Below are positions 14,601-26,000 of a DNA stretch of 64,000 bases, in pieces (the stretch's first letter is position 1; the number at the start of each line of letters is the position of its first letter). The notes beneath the pieces are model-generated. The model was not told where the DNA came from. It saw only the letters and a program-made list of their open reading frames with translations, and searched no databases. Where the stretch lies: assembly GCF_009905375.1 (NCBI RefSeq), contig NC_133656.1, positions 236,738,396-236,802,395 on the forward strand, written 5' to 3'. The DNA is from Apium graveolens. Taxonomy: Eukaryota > Streptophyta > Magnoliopsida > Apiales > Apiaceae. The position numbers and the translations under genes were made by a program.

Positions 14601-16332
14601 CCTTCACGAAAGCAAGGTAGCCATCACAGCCCTTAGACAACAATTTACTCGCCTTTAGAGCAGAAATTAACTTAACATCCCCCTTCGGCTGAGACCCTTG
14701 GTATACAAATTCTGGTTTATCTGCATCCCCAAAGATCACCCTTTTTCCTTGACAATCAATTGTGGCACGATGTTCACTCAACCAATCCATACCCAAGATA
14801 ACATCAAAGTCATGCATCTCCATCGGAAGCAAGTTAACCTTATAATTTCTATCTCCAACAGCTATCAGACACTCTCGATACACATCAGAAATAACAACAG
14901 AATTCCCCATCGGGGTAGAAATAGACATATGAGGATATAATAATGAAGGTGCAACGTCAAGATGACGAACAAACGATAAAGACACAACAGAATGGGTTGA
15001 ACCAGTATCAAATAACACATAAGCATCACGTCTACCAACAAGAAGTGTTCCTGAAACGGTACCTGAATTAGCTGCTGCTTGATTTGCAGTCAATGCAAAC
15101 ACTCTGGCTGTAGGATTCTGCTGACTTCCACTGCCACTACCACCGCCAGCTCCTCCTCCACCAGGGTTGCGTGACACTGTGCAATCCTTTGCCCTATGGG
15201 ACAAGCTACCACACAAGAAACAAGCCCCAGTCTGTCTGTAACAAGCTCTACCTGGATGATGTCCACCACATGTAGCACAAGGAGCCACTGGAATCATATT
15301 GGGGTTTCCCCCATATACTGAGTAACGGCTCTGTCCCTGCTGACGATTCTGCCACTGTCTAGGCTGCTTCTGTCGCTGAAACTGCTGATTCTGATTCTGA
15401 CCAACATACTGATTCCGGCCGTGGAATGACTGACCACCCCTATTCTGATTCTGTCCGCGCCACTGTCCCTGCTGACCATTCTGACCTCCATACCACTGTC
15501 TACCCTGTGCAAAACCCTGATCATCCCCAGTCCTCTTACTACCACTGTTAGACCTGGAAGTCCTGAAATCTATGCGCTCCTTCTCAACATCCTTTGCTGC
15601 ATCAGCCGCCTCTGCCACATTATCAAATTTAAAAGAAATTATGGAACCCCTCAGATGAGACTTCAACCCCCATTTAAATTTATCAGCCTGCTGCGCAGCA
15701 GTCCCTGCAACTGTCCCAGCAAATCCAGCCAGCCTTATAAACCTCGCCATATAATCAGTAATGCTCTCATCCTGGTGCTGCATAATAGAATGAAACTCCC
15801 TCAAATAAGCCTCCCTATCAGCATTAGAGAAGTACTGCTCATAGAATACTTCCTTGAATCCCTGCCATTCCAAAGCCTCTGCATACTGCTCCCCTTTAGT
15901 AGCTTTCACTCCTCTCCACCACCTCTGAGCATCACCTTCCAACTTATACACAGCTAACCTGACCTTCTGAATCTCATCACAACCCAGTGCATCAAAAATC
16001 TTCTCGAGATGAACAATCCAATTTTCAGCATCAATGGGAGTCGGTGCTGCACTAAAAGAGTCGGGTTTCTGCTTCACAAACCTCTCCAACCATACAAACG
16101 GCTCCAGCTGATGGCCCTGACCATTCTGATTCTGATTACCATTGCCATTCTGATTTCCGTGTCCATTTTGATTTCCCTCTCCATTCTGATTTCCTTCTCC
16201 ATTCTGATTTCCCTCTCCATTCTGATTTCCTTGGTTTGCCAAAGCCTGCTGTACAGCCTGAGCCACTACTTGCCCTATCATCTCAGTAAGCTGAACGGGG
16301 TCAATATGAAAAGGATCACGTCTAGGAGGCAT
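11650..16332 (-). CDS. Gag-Pol polyprotein of the Ty3/gypsy chromovirus, 1560 aa, intact
   Basis: A single frame without stops encodes all functions. In order (approximate residues): Gag with NQNGEG-type hexapeptide repeats (34-72); gag core (about 100-250); Gln/Arg-rich linker; a CCHC zinc knuckle CX2CX4HX4C (about 367-380) after a variant CX2C/H motif; aspartic protease LFDTGSTHS (about 440); reverse transcriptase from about 630 with FIDDILIYS near 777; RNase H near 924 (YSDAS); integrase zinc region [11 protein letters not shown] then CLTCQQ (about 1150-1180); catalytic D, D and E near 1209 (TMDF), 1267 (SDRD) and 1304 (QSERT); and a C-terminal chromodomain-like segment ([13 protein letters not shown]; about 1515-1550). 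Gag and Pol are fused in one frame, as is usual in this group. The frame is fully open, so the element may be autonomous. Start chosen at the first ATG, 176 bp past the primer site. Confidence 0.96.
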   Translation of the reverse strand: MPPRRDPFHIDPVQLTEMIGQVVAQAVQQALANQGNQNGEGNQNGEGNQNGEGNQNGHGNQNGNGNQNQNGQGHQLEPFVWLERFVKQKPDSFSAAPTPIDAENWIVHLEKIFDALGCDEIQKVRLAVYKLEGDAQRWWRGVKATKGEQYAEALEWQGFKEVFYEQYFSNADREAYLREFHSIMQHQDESITDYMARFIRLAGFAGTVAGTAAQQADKFKWGLKSHLRGSIISFKFDNVAEAADAAKDVEKERIDFRTSRSNSGSKRTGDDQGFAQGRQWYGGQNGQQGQWRGQNQNRGGQSFHGRNQYVGQNQNQQFQRQKQPRQWQNRQQGQSRYSVYGGNPNMIPVAPCATCGGHHPGRACYRQTGACFLCGSLSHRAKDCTVSRNPGGGGAGGGSGSGSQQNPTARVFALTANQAAANSGTVSGTLLVGRRDAYVLFDTGSTHSVVSLSFVRHLDVAPSLLYPHMSISTPMGNSVVISDVYRECLIAVGDRNYKVNLLPMEMHDFDVILGMDWLSEHRATIDCQGKRVIFGDADKPEFVYQGSQPKGDVKLISALKASKLLSKGCDGYLAFVKDTSKDEPRIENYPVVKEYEDVFPDELPGLPPHREVEFTIELVPGAEPISKAPYRMAPLELQELKEQLQELLDRGFIRPSVSPWGAPVLFVKKKDGSMRLCIDYRELNKVTIRNRYPLPRIDDLFDQLQGAKYFSKIDLRSGYHQLRVREEDIPKTAFRTRYGHYEFLVMSFGLTNAPAVFMDLMNRVFHDYLDKFVVVFIDDILIYSRSREEHEEHLRTVLKILRERKLFAKFSKCEFWLEEVAFLGHVVSSRGIELDPAKVEAITNWPRPSNVTEVRSFLGLAGYYRRFVEGFSSIALPLTQLMRKGIKFEWNDDREKSFQELKKRLVSAPILVLPSGSGGFQVYSDASKRRLGCVLMQHGKVISYASRQLKPYEVNYPTHDLELAAVVFALKIWRHYLYGETCDIFTDHKSLKYIFTQKELNMRQRRWLELLKDYDANIQYHPGKANVVADALSRKNLGSVASLITQPHLISDLERLGVELYVRGSSGSIANLKVEPNLVSRVKEAQKSDTGLEAIRSEVAGGKQTQFHVDDEGVMWLGSKLCVPADPTIREEILKEAHSSSFSIHPGSTKMYRDLKKHFWWSGMKGDIAEFVGKCLTCQQVKIDHQRPSGLLQQLDIPVWKWENITMDFVTHLPRTFKKNDVIWVVVDRLTKSAHFLPIRETTPIHELAEIFQRDIVRLHGVPVSIVSDRDTRFTSRFWKGFQQAWGTRLNFSTAYHPQTDGQSERTIQTLEDMLRACALEWTGDWDKYLYLVEFAYNNSWHASIGMPPFEALYGRRCRAPSCWDEVGERVIEGPELVRITNEKVEKVKESLKEARSRQKSYADQHRKFGGFEPGDHVFLKVSPCKGVKRFGMKGKLSPRYVGPFDVMEKVGEVSYRVALPPQLSHVHNVFHVSVLRGYKYHPLHIVQYPFHKIREDLSCEEEAEAILAREERVLRKNTIPFVKVLWKNHSEREATWELEESIREKYPHLFDSGTSFSFV

Positions 16333-16507
16333 CTACAATATAAGATAGCGAACGAATGAAGATTACGAGAATAAATATGATGAAGCAGTTATAAACAGAT
16401 TTCAAATGATAAAGCAGAATGAAACGAAATTAAATAGAATACCCATCCTATCGTCTACCCAAACTCACAGGTCAACCTAAGTAGGTTTTCTACAAGAAAG
16501 AACCTAA

Positions 16508-16519
16508 GCTCTGATACCA
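16508..16519 (-). other. Primer binding site, initiator methionine tRNA
   Basis: The minus strand reads TGGTATCAGAGC, the standard plant complement of the 3' end of initiator tRNA-Met. It lies four bases inside the right (5') LTR. Its position fixes the element's orientation. Confidence 0.93.
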
Positions 16520-16523
16520 TCTC

Positions 16524-18741
16524 TGTAACACCCCCTTCTTTAACTAGAAGGGAGATATTACTTAAAATCCAAAACCTGCAAACAGAGCACTAATATATTC
16601 CTAAACAATAATTAAACAGACTGAAATCTCTAAAATAATATTAAATCTCCAAACAGTCTAAACCAATAATATAAATGTGAAATCTGCAAATAAATAATTA
16701 AGTCTAATTAAAGATAAAATTCTGAAATCCTAATCAACGAATTGGGGTAGCTCTCCATCACACAGTCCCAGATCCCCCTAAGCACCTGCCAGAAAAAGAA
16801 TACGGCATGAGCCAAACGCCCAGTACGGATTTGGAATACAATTTATAAAACAAAAGATCAGAAATAAATAATCAGCAATTTTCAATAAATAACAATTTTA
16901 AAAATAAGTAAGGATGAAACAACGAGGGCTAGGATATTTCATACCGAGATCAGAACAGATACAAATACACACATCATAGGGTACCTAATGTGTGCAACAG
17001 AATGGATAACGTGTACGGCATATACAACGTCACCATAAATCAAATCACAAATCAAACTCTGGGTGCACCCACGTATCCTAACAAATATCAAATGCGCAAA
17101 AGCTCCTCCCAAGAGCTAACAGAAGGATACGCCGTGACCAATCACACTGTCACGGAAGTGTCATGTCACTGGTGCCGCAATGACATGGCTGTAGTACCCC
17201 TACAGCTGGTTAACTCGGTATACCCTATATCACGCTAAGGGTTCAAAATAAATATTCTCGCAAAATTTAAAACTCACCTGAGATAAATGATACAAATTTC
17301 CAAAGCAGGTGGGTGTCATAAATAATTTTTGAAAACCACGTAAACAGATATCTAAATTTTCAAAATTAAATTTTAAAACAATTTTCGGAAGTTAAAACGG
17401 TCAAAGCAAATATTAACAGAATGAACAGAAAGTAGAATGGAATGAATCAAATAAATATAATGGACAAGAGGAGTAACGCTGAATAAAAGGGGACAGATTC
17501 CGTACCTCGTAAGTCCCAAACTCTAATACTAGTAAAATCCAAAATCCGCAAATGATCCGCTAAATTTCCTGACCCCGATCTAAATAACAATATATAGTTT
17601 ATTATTAGCATAGATTCCCTTTACATTATTCAGATTATTTAATAACAGATTTATTACTCGAGAATTAGGCTTATCAGTCTTGCTTTAATATCAATATATA
17701 ACATTTAATATTCAAAGAGAGAAATGATCCTGATGTTGTTCTCTGTACTACATGTGATCTTTATCTTATTAAATATTAATATAAACAATGATGCCTCAAA
17801 CATGTATTAACATAGTTTTACCATTCTATATTAACAACTCACATCAACTAAAGATTAAAAATAGTAGCACATGCACCCCTCAGCTACACTTAATACCCTA
17901 ATTAATATATAAAATCTATCACACTAGTTTATAGACAAGGCACCCAACAAATAATATTATACCTATATGATGACACTATAATAGAATATAACTTATAAAA
18001 CATGCATATGCACTTATGAAATCAACGTAATTCAAGTATCAGTTACGCAGAGTCGCACAAAAATAATATAAAATAATAGAAGTAATAGTTTAGCAAACAA
18101 GCTTAATGTAATGAGTTTATAAATTATAACTCGGTATAACTTTAATATTACAATATCACGGGTTTGGCTCCGGTAAGATTTTACAACAACCTATACACAC
18201 AGGCACAAACTTGAATAACATAATTAATAAAATAACACCCTAACTTACTAATAAGTCAATAGATTATATGCAATTTTCGAAAATAATTAGCTTATACATA
18301 ACACCAATTATTAGCATGCCTCTATCACACATAATATCTATAATCTTATTATAATAATATTTACTAGTACAAAAATATCAATCAAGGAAGCATGTATCAT
18401 GACCAAATACTATTTTATACCTAAAGACATGATGATACAGTATGCTAAGGAACAATACATAAGCTTGTAAATTACCTTGAAATCAGACCTTATGTTATCG
18501 TATCAAATTAAGAACTAAGATTCCTCTATTTTCCCTTTCACCAGAGTTCGTCCCCGCACCTCTGTCTCGTCCCCGCGGCTACTCTATTTTTATTAATATA
18601 CTCGATAACCTAACTTAATGGATAAATATATAGGGTGATAGATGCCCTATGACTTTTAGGATTTTAATAATATCAATCCCTTTTCTTTTTAAATTAATCT
18701 ATCTATAAACTAATTCTGATTCTAACTCTAACTCAAATCTA

Positions 18742-18783
<42 letters not shown>

Positions 18784-18837
18784 GTTATTATTATCATTAT
18801 TATTATTATTATTGTAAAATAATTCACGTATATTACA
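16524..18837 (-). repeat. Right LTR (5' LTR of the minus-strand element)
   Basis: 2314 bp, paired with 9316-11614. It is 15 bp longer, apparently because of extra ATT units at 18741-18812. As the 5' LTR it should carry the promoter, but I could not confidently mark the transcription start. Confidence 0.95.
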
Positions 18838-18845
18838 TTGTATAA

Positions 18846-19527
18846 GGAACTCCAAGAGTGGCCAGAGTTTTTGGCCTAAATCTTGGTCTAAATTTGGACC
18901 CAGACAACTCTCTATTCTCTAAATTTTGGTTCAAATTCATATATCAATATTTTATTCTTTCAGTTATTAATATATTGTTATTTTAATGTGTTGATATTAA
19001 TTCACATACCTATTAATTCAATTGGACGCTGAATGAATAAAATCATCTTAATTTCAAACTTAATAAATTTTATTAAATTAGAAAAATATTACACTTAAAC
19101 AAGAAAAGCGAAGAAAAATTAATATTATATATAATTAACTAAAAGAAAAATAACAAATATTAAACTACTCCGAATTAGTATATTATTCCCACAAATGCTC
19201 GATTAATACATCTCGAAAAGTAATATGAGTTTTTTTAATGTCTTATTAATTTGAATTAAAACAATTCATGGTGTTTAATATATTTTTTGTTAAATAACTA
19301 TTATTTATATAAGTGAAAATTAAAAACTACTTAATATATATATAATAACATTCAATTAACAAATATATAAAATATAAAAAGATAATATATTATTATTAAA
19401 AAGATTTAGGCCTTAGACCGACACTATTCACCGGCATAAATTGGAACGGGGTAATAGACCACTGTCGGGTAGATTTGGACCGAAATCGATCCAAATTTAG
19501 GCTAATAGGCCACTCTTGGAGATGGCC
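18846..19527. mobile_element. MITE-like element with TAA target duplication (PIF/Harbinger type)
   Basis: Terminal inverted repeats share CTCCAAGAGTGGCC (left 18850-18863; right, inverted, 19508-19521), followed by looser matches around GGCCTAAAT and AATTTGGA. TAA flanks both ends (18843-18845, 19528-19530). The interior is AT-rich and has no coding frame. The retrotransposon target duplication ends at the base before the left TAA, so the two insertions abut exactly. Confidence 0.7.
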
Positions 19528-19530
19528 TAA

Positions 19531-20020
19531 GTGTAATGTAGTTCTATACATTTACTATTTGCACGTATTTCGAGGCTTCTATAAAGTATAATTCATAATA
19601 TTTTTTTTAATTTTTTTTTAAAATAAAAGTTTAAACATGAAACTTTTATTCGGAAAAAAAAAATTAAAAAAATATTGTGGAGTTATGCTTTAAAGAAACA
19701 TTGAAAGGTAATGTATATAATTCAATGAGATAGAGGGAGTAACATATTTAGTAGTGTTGTAATGCTAGAAAATAACCTATGTGCAATTTTTAATGAAATT
19801 TAGGTAAAAAGATACATAGTTGCAATAATAGTTTTTAAAATTTTCTTTTAATTACCAAAAATATATAATTAATACCATAATTTACAAAATCGAAGTCGTA
19901 ATTATAACTATACAGTCAATGCATTGCGCACACATAAATGTGTGCAGAAAATAAGTTCAAACAGCAAATATAGAAAAGAGAAAAATGCCTTGCGTACACA
20001 CAATGTATTTTAATGACAGA
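19531..20020. other. AT-rich spacer, no gene seen
   Basis: About 490 bp of AT-rich DNA between the MITE and the satellite. A GAGGGAGTA string near 19732 recalls one end of a Stowaway MITE, but I found no matching other end. No open frame of note on either strand. Confidence 0.6.
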
Positions 20021-23000
20021 TTTTGTAATTTTTTAATCAAAATGTTGAAATTACATAAATACACATAGTGTCCTTATATTAAAAATAAGTTAGATAAGTA
20101 TACTTGGGAGCTTTTTGTAATTTTTTAATCAAAATGTTGAAATTACATAAATACACATAGTGTCCTTATATTAAAAATAAGTTAGATAAGTATACTTGGG
20201 AGCTTTTTGTAATTTTTTAATCAAAATGTTGAAATTACATAAATACACATAGTGTCCTTATATTAAAAATAAGTTAGATAAGTATACTTGGGAGCTTTTT
20301 GTAATTTTTTAATCAAAATGTTGAAATTACATAAATACACATAGTGTCCCTATATTAAAAATAAGTTAGATAAGTATACTTGGGAGCTTTTTGTAATTTT
20401 TTAATCAAAATGTTGAAATTACATAAATACACATAGTGTCCTTATATTAAAAATAAGTTAGATAAGTATACTTGGGAGCTTTTTGTAATTTTTTAATCAA
20501 AATGTTGAAATTACATAAATACACATAGTGTCCTTATATTAAAAATAAGTTAGATAAGTATACTTGGGAGCTTTTTGTAATTTTTTAATCAAAATGTTGA
20601 AATTACATAAATACACATAGTGTCCTTATATTAAAAATAAGTTAGATAAGTATACTTGGGAGCTTTTTATAATTTTTTAATCAAAATGTTGAAATTACAT
20701 AAATACACATAGTGTCCTTATATTAAAAATAAGTTAGATAAGTATACTTGGGAGCTTTTTGTAATTTTTTAATCAAAATGTTGAAATTACATAAATACAC
20801 ATAGTGTCCTTATATTAAAAATAAGTTAGATAAGTATACTTGGGAGCTTTTTGTAATTTTTTAATCAAAATGTTGCAATTACATAAATTCACATAGTGTC
20901 CTTATATTAAAAATAAGTTAGATAAGTATACTTGGGAGCTTTTTGTAATTTTTTAATCAAAATGTTGAAATTACATAAATACACATAGTGTCCTTATATT
21001 AAAAATAAGTTAGATAAGTATACTTGGGAGCTTTTTGTAATTTTTTAATCAAAATGTTGAAATTACATAAATACACATAGTGTCCTTATATTAAAAATAA
21101 GTTAGATAAGTATACTTGGGAGCTTTTTATAATTTTTTAATCAAAATGTTGAAATTACATAAATACACATAGTGTCCTTATATTAAAAATAAGTTAGATA
21201 AGTATACTTGGGAGCTTTTTGTAATTTTTTAATCAAAATGTTGAAATTACATAAATACACATAGTGTCCTTATATTAAAAATAAGTTAGATAAGTATACT
21301 TGGGAGCTTTTTGTAATTTTTTATTCAAAATGTTGCAATTACATAAATACACATAGTGTCCTTATATTAAAAATAAGTTAGATAAGTATACTTGGGAGCT
21401 TTTTGTAATTTTTTAATCAAAATGTTGAAATTACATAAATACACATAGTGTCCTTATATTAAAAATAAGTTAGATAAGTATACTTGGGAGCTTTTTGTAA
21501 TTTTTTAATCAAAATGTTGAAATTACATAAATACACATAGTGTCCTTATATTAAAAATAAGTTAGATAAGTATACTTGGGAGCTTTTTGTAATTTTTTAA
21601 TCAAAATATTGAAATTACATAAATACACATAGTGTCCTTATATTAAAAATAAGTTAGATAAGTATACTTGGGAGCTTTTTGTAATTTTTTAATCAAAATG
21701 TTGAAATTACATAAATACACATAGTGTCCTTATATTAAAAATAAGTTAGATAAGTATACTTGGGAACTTTTTGTAATTTTTTAATCAAAATGTTGAAATT
21801 ACATAAATACACATAGTGTCCTTATATTAAAAATAAGTTAGATAAGTATACTTGGGAGCTTTTTGTAATTTTTTAATCAAAATGTTGAAATTACATAAAT
21901 ACACATAGTGTCCTTATATTAAAAATAAGTTAGATAAGTATACTTGGGAGCTTTTTGTAATTTTTTAATCAAAATGTTGAAATTACATAAATACACATAG
22001 TGTCCTTATATTAAAAATAAGTTAGATAAGTATACTTGGGAGCTTTTTGTAATTTTTTAATCAAAATGTTGAAATTACATAAATACACATAGTGTCCTTA
22101 TATTAAAAATAAGTTAGATAAGTATACTTGGGAGCTTTTTGTAATTTTTTAATCAAAATGTTGAAATTACATAAATACACATAGTGTCCTTATATTAAAA
22201 ATAAGTTAGATAAGTATACTTGGGAGCTTTTTGTAATTTTTTAATCAAAATGTTGAAATTACATAAATACACATAGTGTCCTTATATTAAAAATAAGTTA
22301 GATAAGTATACTTGGGAGCTTTTTGTAATTTTTTAATCAAAATGTTGAAATTACATAAATACACATAGTGTCCTTATATTAAAAATAAGTTAGATAAGTA
22401 TACTTGGGAGCTTTTTGTAATTTTTTAATCAAAATGTTGAAATTACATAAATACACATAGTGTCCTTATATTAAAAATAAGTTAGATAAGTATACTTGGG
22501 AGCTTTTTGTAATTTTTTAATCAAAATGTTGAAATTACATAAATACACATAGTGTCCTTATATTAAAAATAAGTTAGATAAGTATACTTGGGAGCTTTTT
22601 ATAATTTTTTAATCAAAATGTTGAAATTACATAAATACACATAGTGTCCTTATATTAAAAATAAGTTAGATAAGTATACTTGGGAGCTTTTTGTAATTTT
22701 TTAATCAAAATGTTGAAATTACATAAATACACATAGTGTCCTTATATTAAAAATAAGTTAGATAAGTATACTTGGGAGCTTTTTGTAATTTTTTAATCAA
22801 AATGTTGAAATTACATAAATACACATAGTGTCCTTATATTAAAAATAAGTTAGATAAGTATATTTGGGAGCTTTTTGTAATTTTTTAATCAAAATGTTGA
22901 AATTACATAAATACACATAGTGTCCTTATATTAAAAATAAGTTAGATAAGTATACTTGGGAGTTTTTTGTAATTTTTTAATCAAAATGTTGAAATTACAT

Positions 23001-26000
23001 AAATACACATAGTGTCCTTATATTAAAAATAAGTTAGATAAGTGTACTTGGGAGCTTTTTGTAATTTTTTAATCAAAATGTTGAAATTACATAAATACAC
23101 ATAGTGTCCTTATATTAAAAATAAGTTAGATAAGTATACTTGGGAGTTTTTTGTAATTTTTTAATCAAAATGTTGCAATTACATAAATTCACATAGTGTC
23201 CTTATATTAAAAATAAGTTAGATAAGTATACTTGGGAGCTTTTTGTAATTTTTTAATCAAAATGTTGCAATTACATAAATTCACATAGTGTCCTTATATT
23301 AAAAATAAGTTAGATAAGTATACTTGGGAGCTTTTTGTAATTTTTTAATCAAAATGTTGCAATTACATAAATACACATAGTGTCCTTATATTAAAAATAA
23401 GTTAGATAAGTATACTTGGGAGCTTTTTGTAATTTTTTAATCAAAATGTTGAAATTACATAAATACACATAGTGTCCTTATATTAAAAATAAGTTAGATA
23501 AGTATACTTGGGAGCTTTTTGTAATTTTTTAGTCAAAATGTTGAAATTACATAAATACACATAGTGTCCTTATATTAAAAATAAGTTAGATAAGTATACT
23601 TGGGAGCTTTTTGTAATTTTTTAATCAAAATGTTGAAATTACATAAATACACATAGTGTCCTTATATTAAAAATAAGTTAGATAAGTATACTTGGGAGCT
23701 TTTTGTAATTTTTTAATCAAAATGTTGAAATTACATAAATACACATAGTGTCCTTATATTAAAAATAAGTTAGATAAGTATACTTGGGAGCTTTTTGTAA
23801 TTTTTAATCAAAATGTTGCAATTACATAAATTCACATAGTGTCCTTATATTAAAAATAAGTTAGATAAGTATACTTGGGAGCTTTTTGTAATTTTTTAAT
23901 CAAAATGTTGCAATTACATAAATACACATAGTGTCCTTATATTAAAAATAAGTTAGATAAGTATACTTGGGAGCTTTTTGTAATTTTTTAATCAAAATGT
24001 TGCAATTACATAAATACACATAGTGTCCTTATATTAAAAATAAGTTAGATAAGTATACTTGGGAGCTTTTTGTAATTTTTTAATCAAAATGTTGAAATTA
24101 CATAAATACACATAGTGTCCTTATATTAAAAATAAGTTAGATAAGTATACTTGGGAGCTTTTTGTAATTTTTTAATCAAAATGTTGAAATTACATAAATA
24201 CACATAGTGTCCTTATATTAAAAATAAGTTAGATAAGTATACTTGGGAGCTTTTTGTAATTTTTTAATCAAAATGTTGAAATTACATAAATACACATAGT
24301 GTCCTTATATTAAAAATAAGTTAGATAAGTATACTTGGGAGCTTTTTGTAATTTTTTAATCAAAATGTTGAAATTACATAAATACACATAGTGTCCTTAT
24401 ATTAAAAATAAGTTAGATAAGTGTACTTGGGAGCTTTTTGTAATTTTTTAATCAAAATGTTGAAATTACATAAATACACATAGTGTCCTTATATTAAAAA
24501 TAAGTTAGATAAGTATACTTGGGAGCTTTTTGTAATTTTTTAATCAAAATGTTGAAATTACATAAATACACATAGTGTCCTTATATTAAAAATAAGTTAG
24601 ATAACTATACTTGGGAGCTTTTTGTAATTTTTTAATCAAAATGTTGAAATTACATAAATACACATAGTGTCCTTATATTAAAAATAAGTTAGATAAGTGT
24701 ACTTGGGAGCTTTTTGTAATTTTTTAATCAAAATGTTGAAATTACATAAATACACATAGTGTCCTTATATTAAAAATAAGTTAGATAAGTATACTTGGGA
24801 GCTTTTTGTAATTTTTTAATCAAAATGTTGAAATTACATAAATTCACATAGTGTCCTTATATTAAAAATAAGTTAGATAAGTATACTTGGGAGCTTTTTG
24901 TAATTTTTTAATCAAAATGTTGCAATTACATAAATTCACATAGTGTCCTTATATTAAAAATAAGTTAGATAAGTATACTTGGGAGCTTTTTGTAATTTTT
25001 TAATCAAAATGTTGCAATTACATAAATACACATAGTGTCCTTATATTAAAAATAAGTTAGATAAGTATACTTGGGAGCTTTTTGTAATTTTTTAATCAAA
25101 ATGTTGAAATTACATAAATACACATAGTGTCCTTATATTAAAAATAAGTTAGATAAGTATACTTGGGAGCTTTTTGTAATTTTTTAATCAAAATGTTGAA
25201 ATTACATAAATACACATAGTGTCCTTATATTAAAAATAAGTTAGATAAGTATACTTGGGAGCTTTTTGTAATTTTTTAATCAAAATGTTGAAATTACATA
25301 AATACACATAGTGTCCTTATATTAAAAATAAGTTAGATAAGTATACTTGGGAGCTTTTTGTAATTTTTTAATCAAAATGTTGAAATTACATAAATACACA
25401 TAGTGTCCTTATATTAAAAATAAGTTAGATAAGTATACTTGGGAGCTTTTTGTAATTTTTTAATCAAAATGTTGCAATTACATAAATTCACATAGTGTCC
25501 TTATATTAAAAATAAGTTAGATAAGTATACTTGGGAGCTTTTTGTAATTTTTTAGTCAAAATGTTGAAATTACATAAATACACATAGTGTCCTTATATTA
25601 AAAATAAGTTAGATAAGTATACTTGGGAGCTTTTTGTAATTTTTTAATCAAAATGTTGAAATTACATAAATACACATAGTGTCCTTATATTAAAAATAAG
25701 TTAGATAAGTATACTTGGGAGCTTTTTGTAATTTTTTAATCAAAATGTTGAAATTACATAAATACACATAGTGTCCTTATATTAAAAATAAGTTAGATAA
25801 GTATACTTGGGAGCTTTTTGTAATTTTTTAATCAAAATGTTGCAATTACATAAATTCACATAGTGTCCTTATATTAAAAATAAGTTAGATAAGTATATTT
25901 GGGAGCTTTTTGTAATTTTTTAATCAAAATGTTGCAATTACATAAATACACATAGTGTCCTTATATTAAAAATAAGTTAGATAAGTATACTTGGGAGCTT

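Larger units (their letters stand above)
9316..18837 (-). mobile_element. Complete Ty3/gypsy chromovirus LTR retrotransposon (Tekay-like)
   Basis: A 9.5-kb element with all autonomous parts. It has two LTRs starting TGTAAC and ending TTACA, a 5-bp target duplication TTGTA (9311-9315 and 18838-18842), an initiator-Met tRNA primer site, a purine tract and one open gag-pol frame. Transcription is on the minus strand, so the right LTR is the 5' LTR. The order protease, RT, RNase H, integrase and the chromodomain-like C-terminus place it among chromoviruses. The Tekay assignment rests on remembered similarity of the C-terminus and on the long LTRs. It inserted 378 bp downstream of the CTR1-like stop codon. 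Confidence 0.96.

Noticed and set aside
12082..16359. Many plus-strand frames of 70-116 codons across the retrotransposon
   Set aside because: Shadows of the minus-strand gag-pol frame; the low-complexity Ile/Leu/Ser stretches mirror its Asn/Gln repeats.
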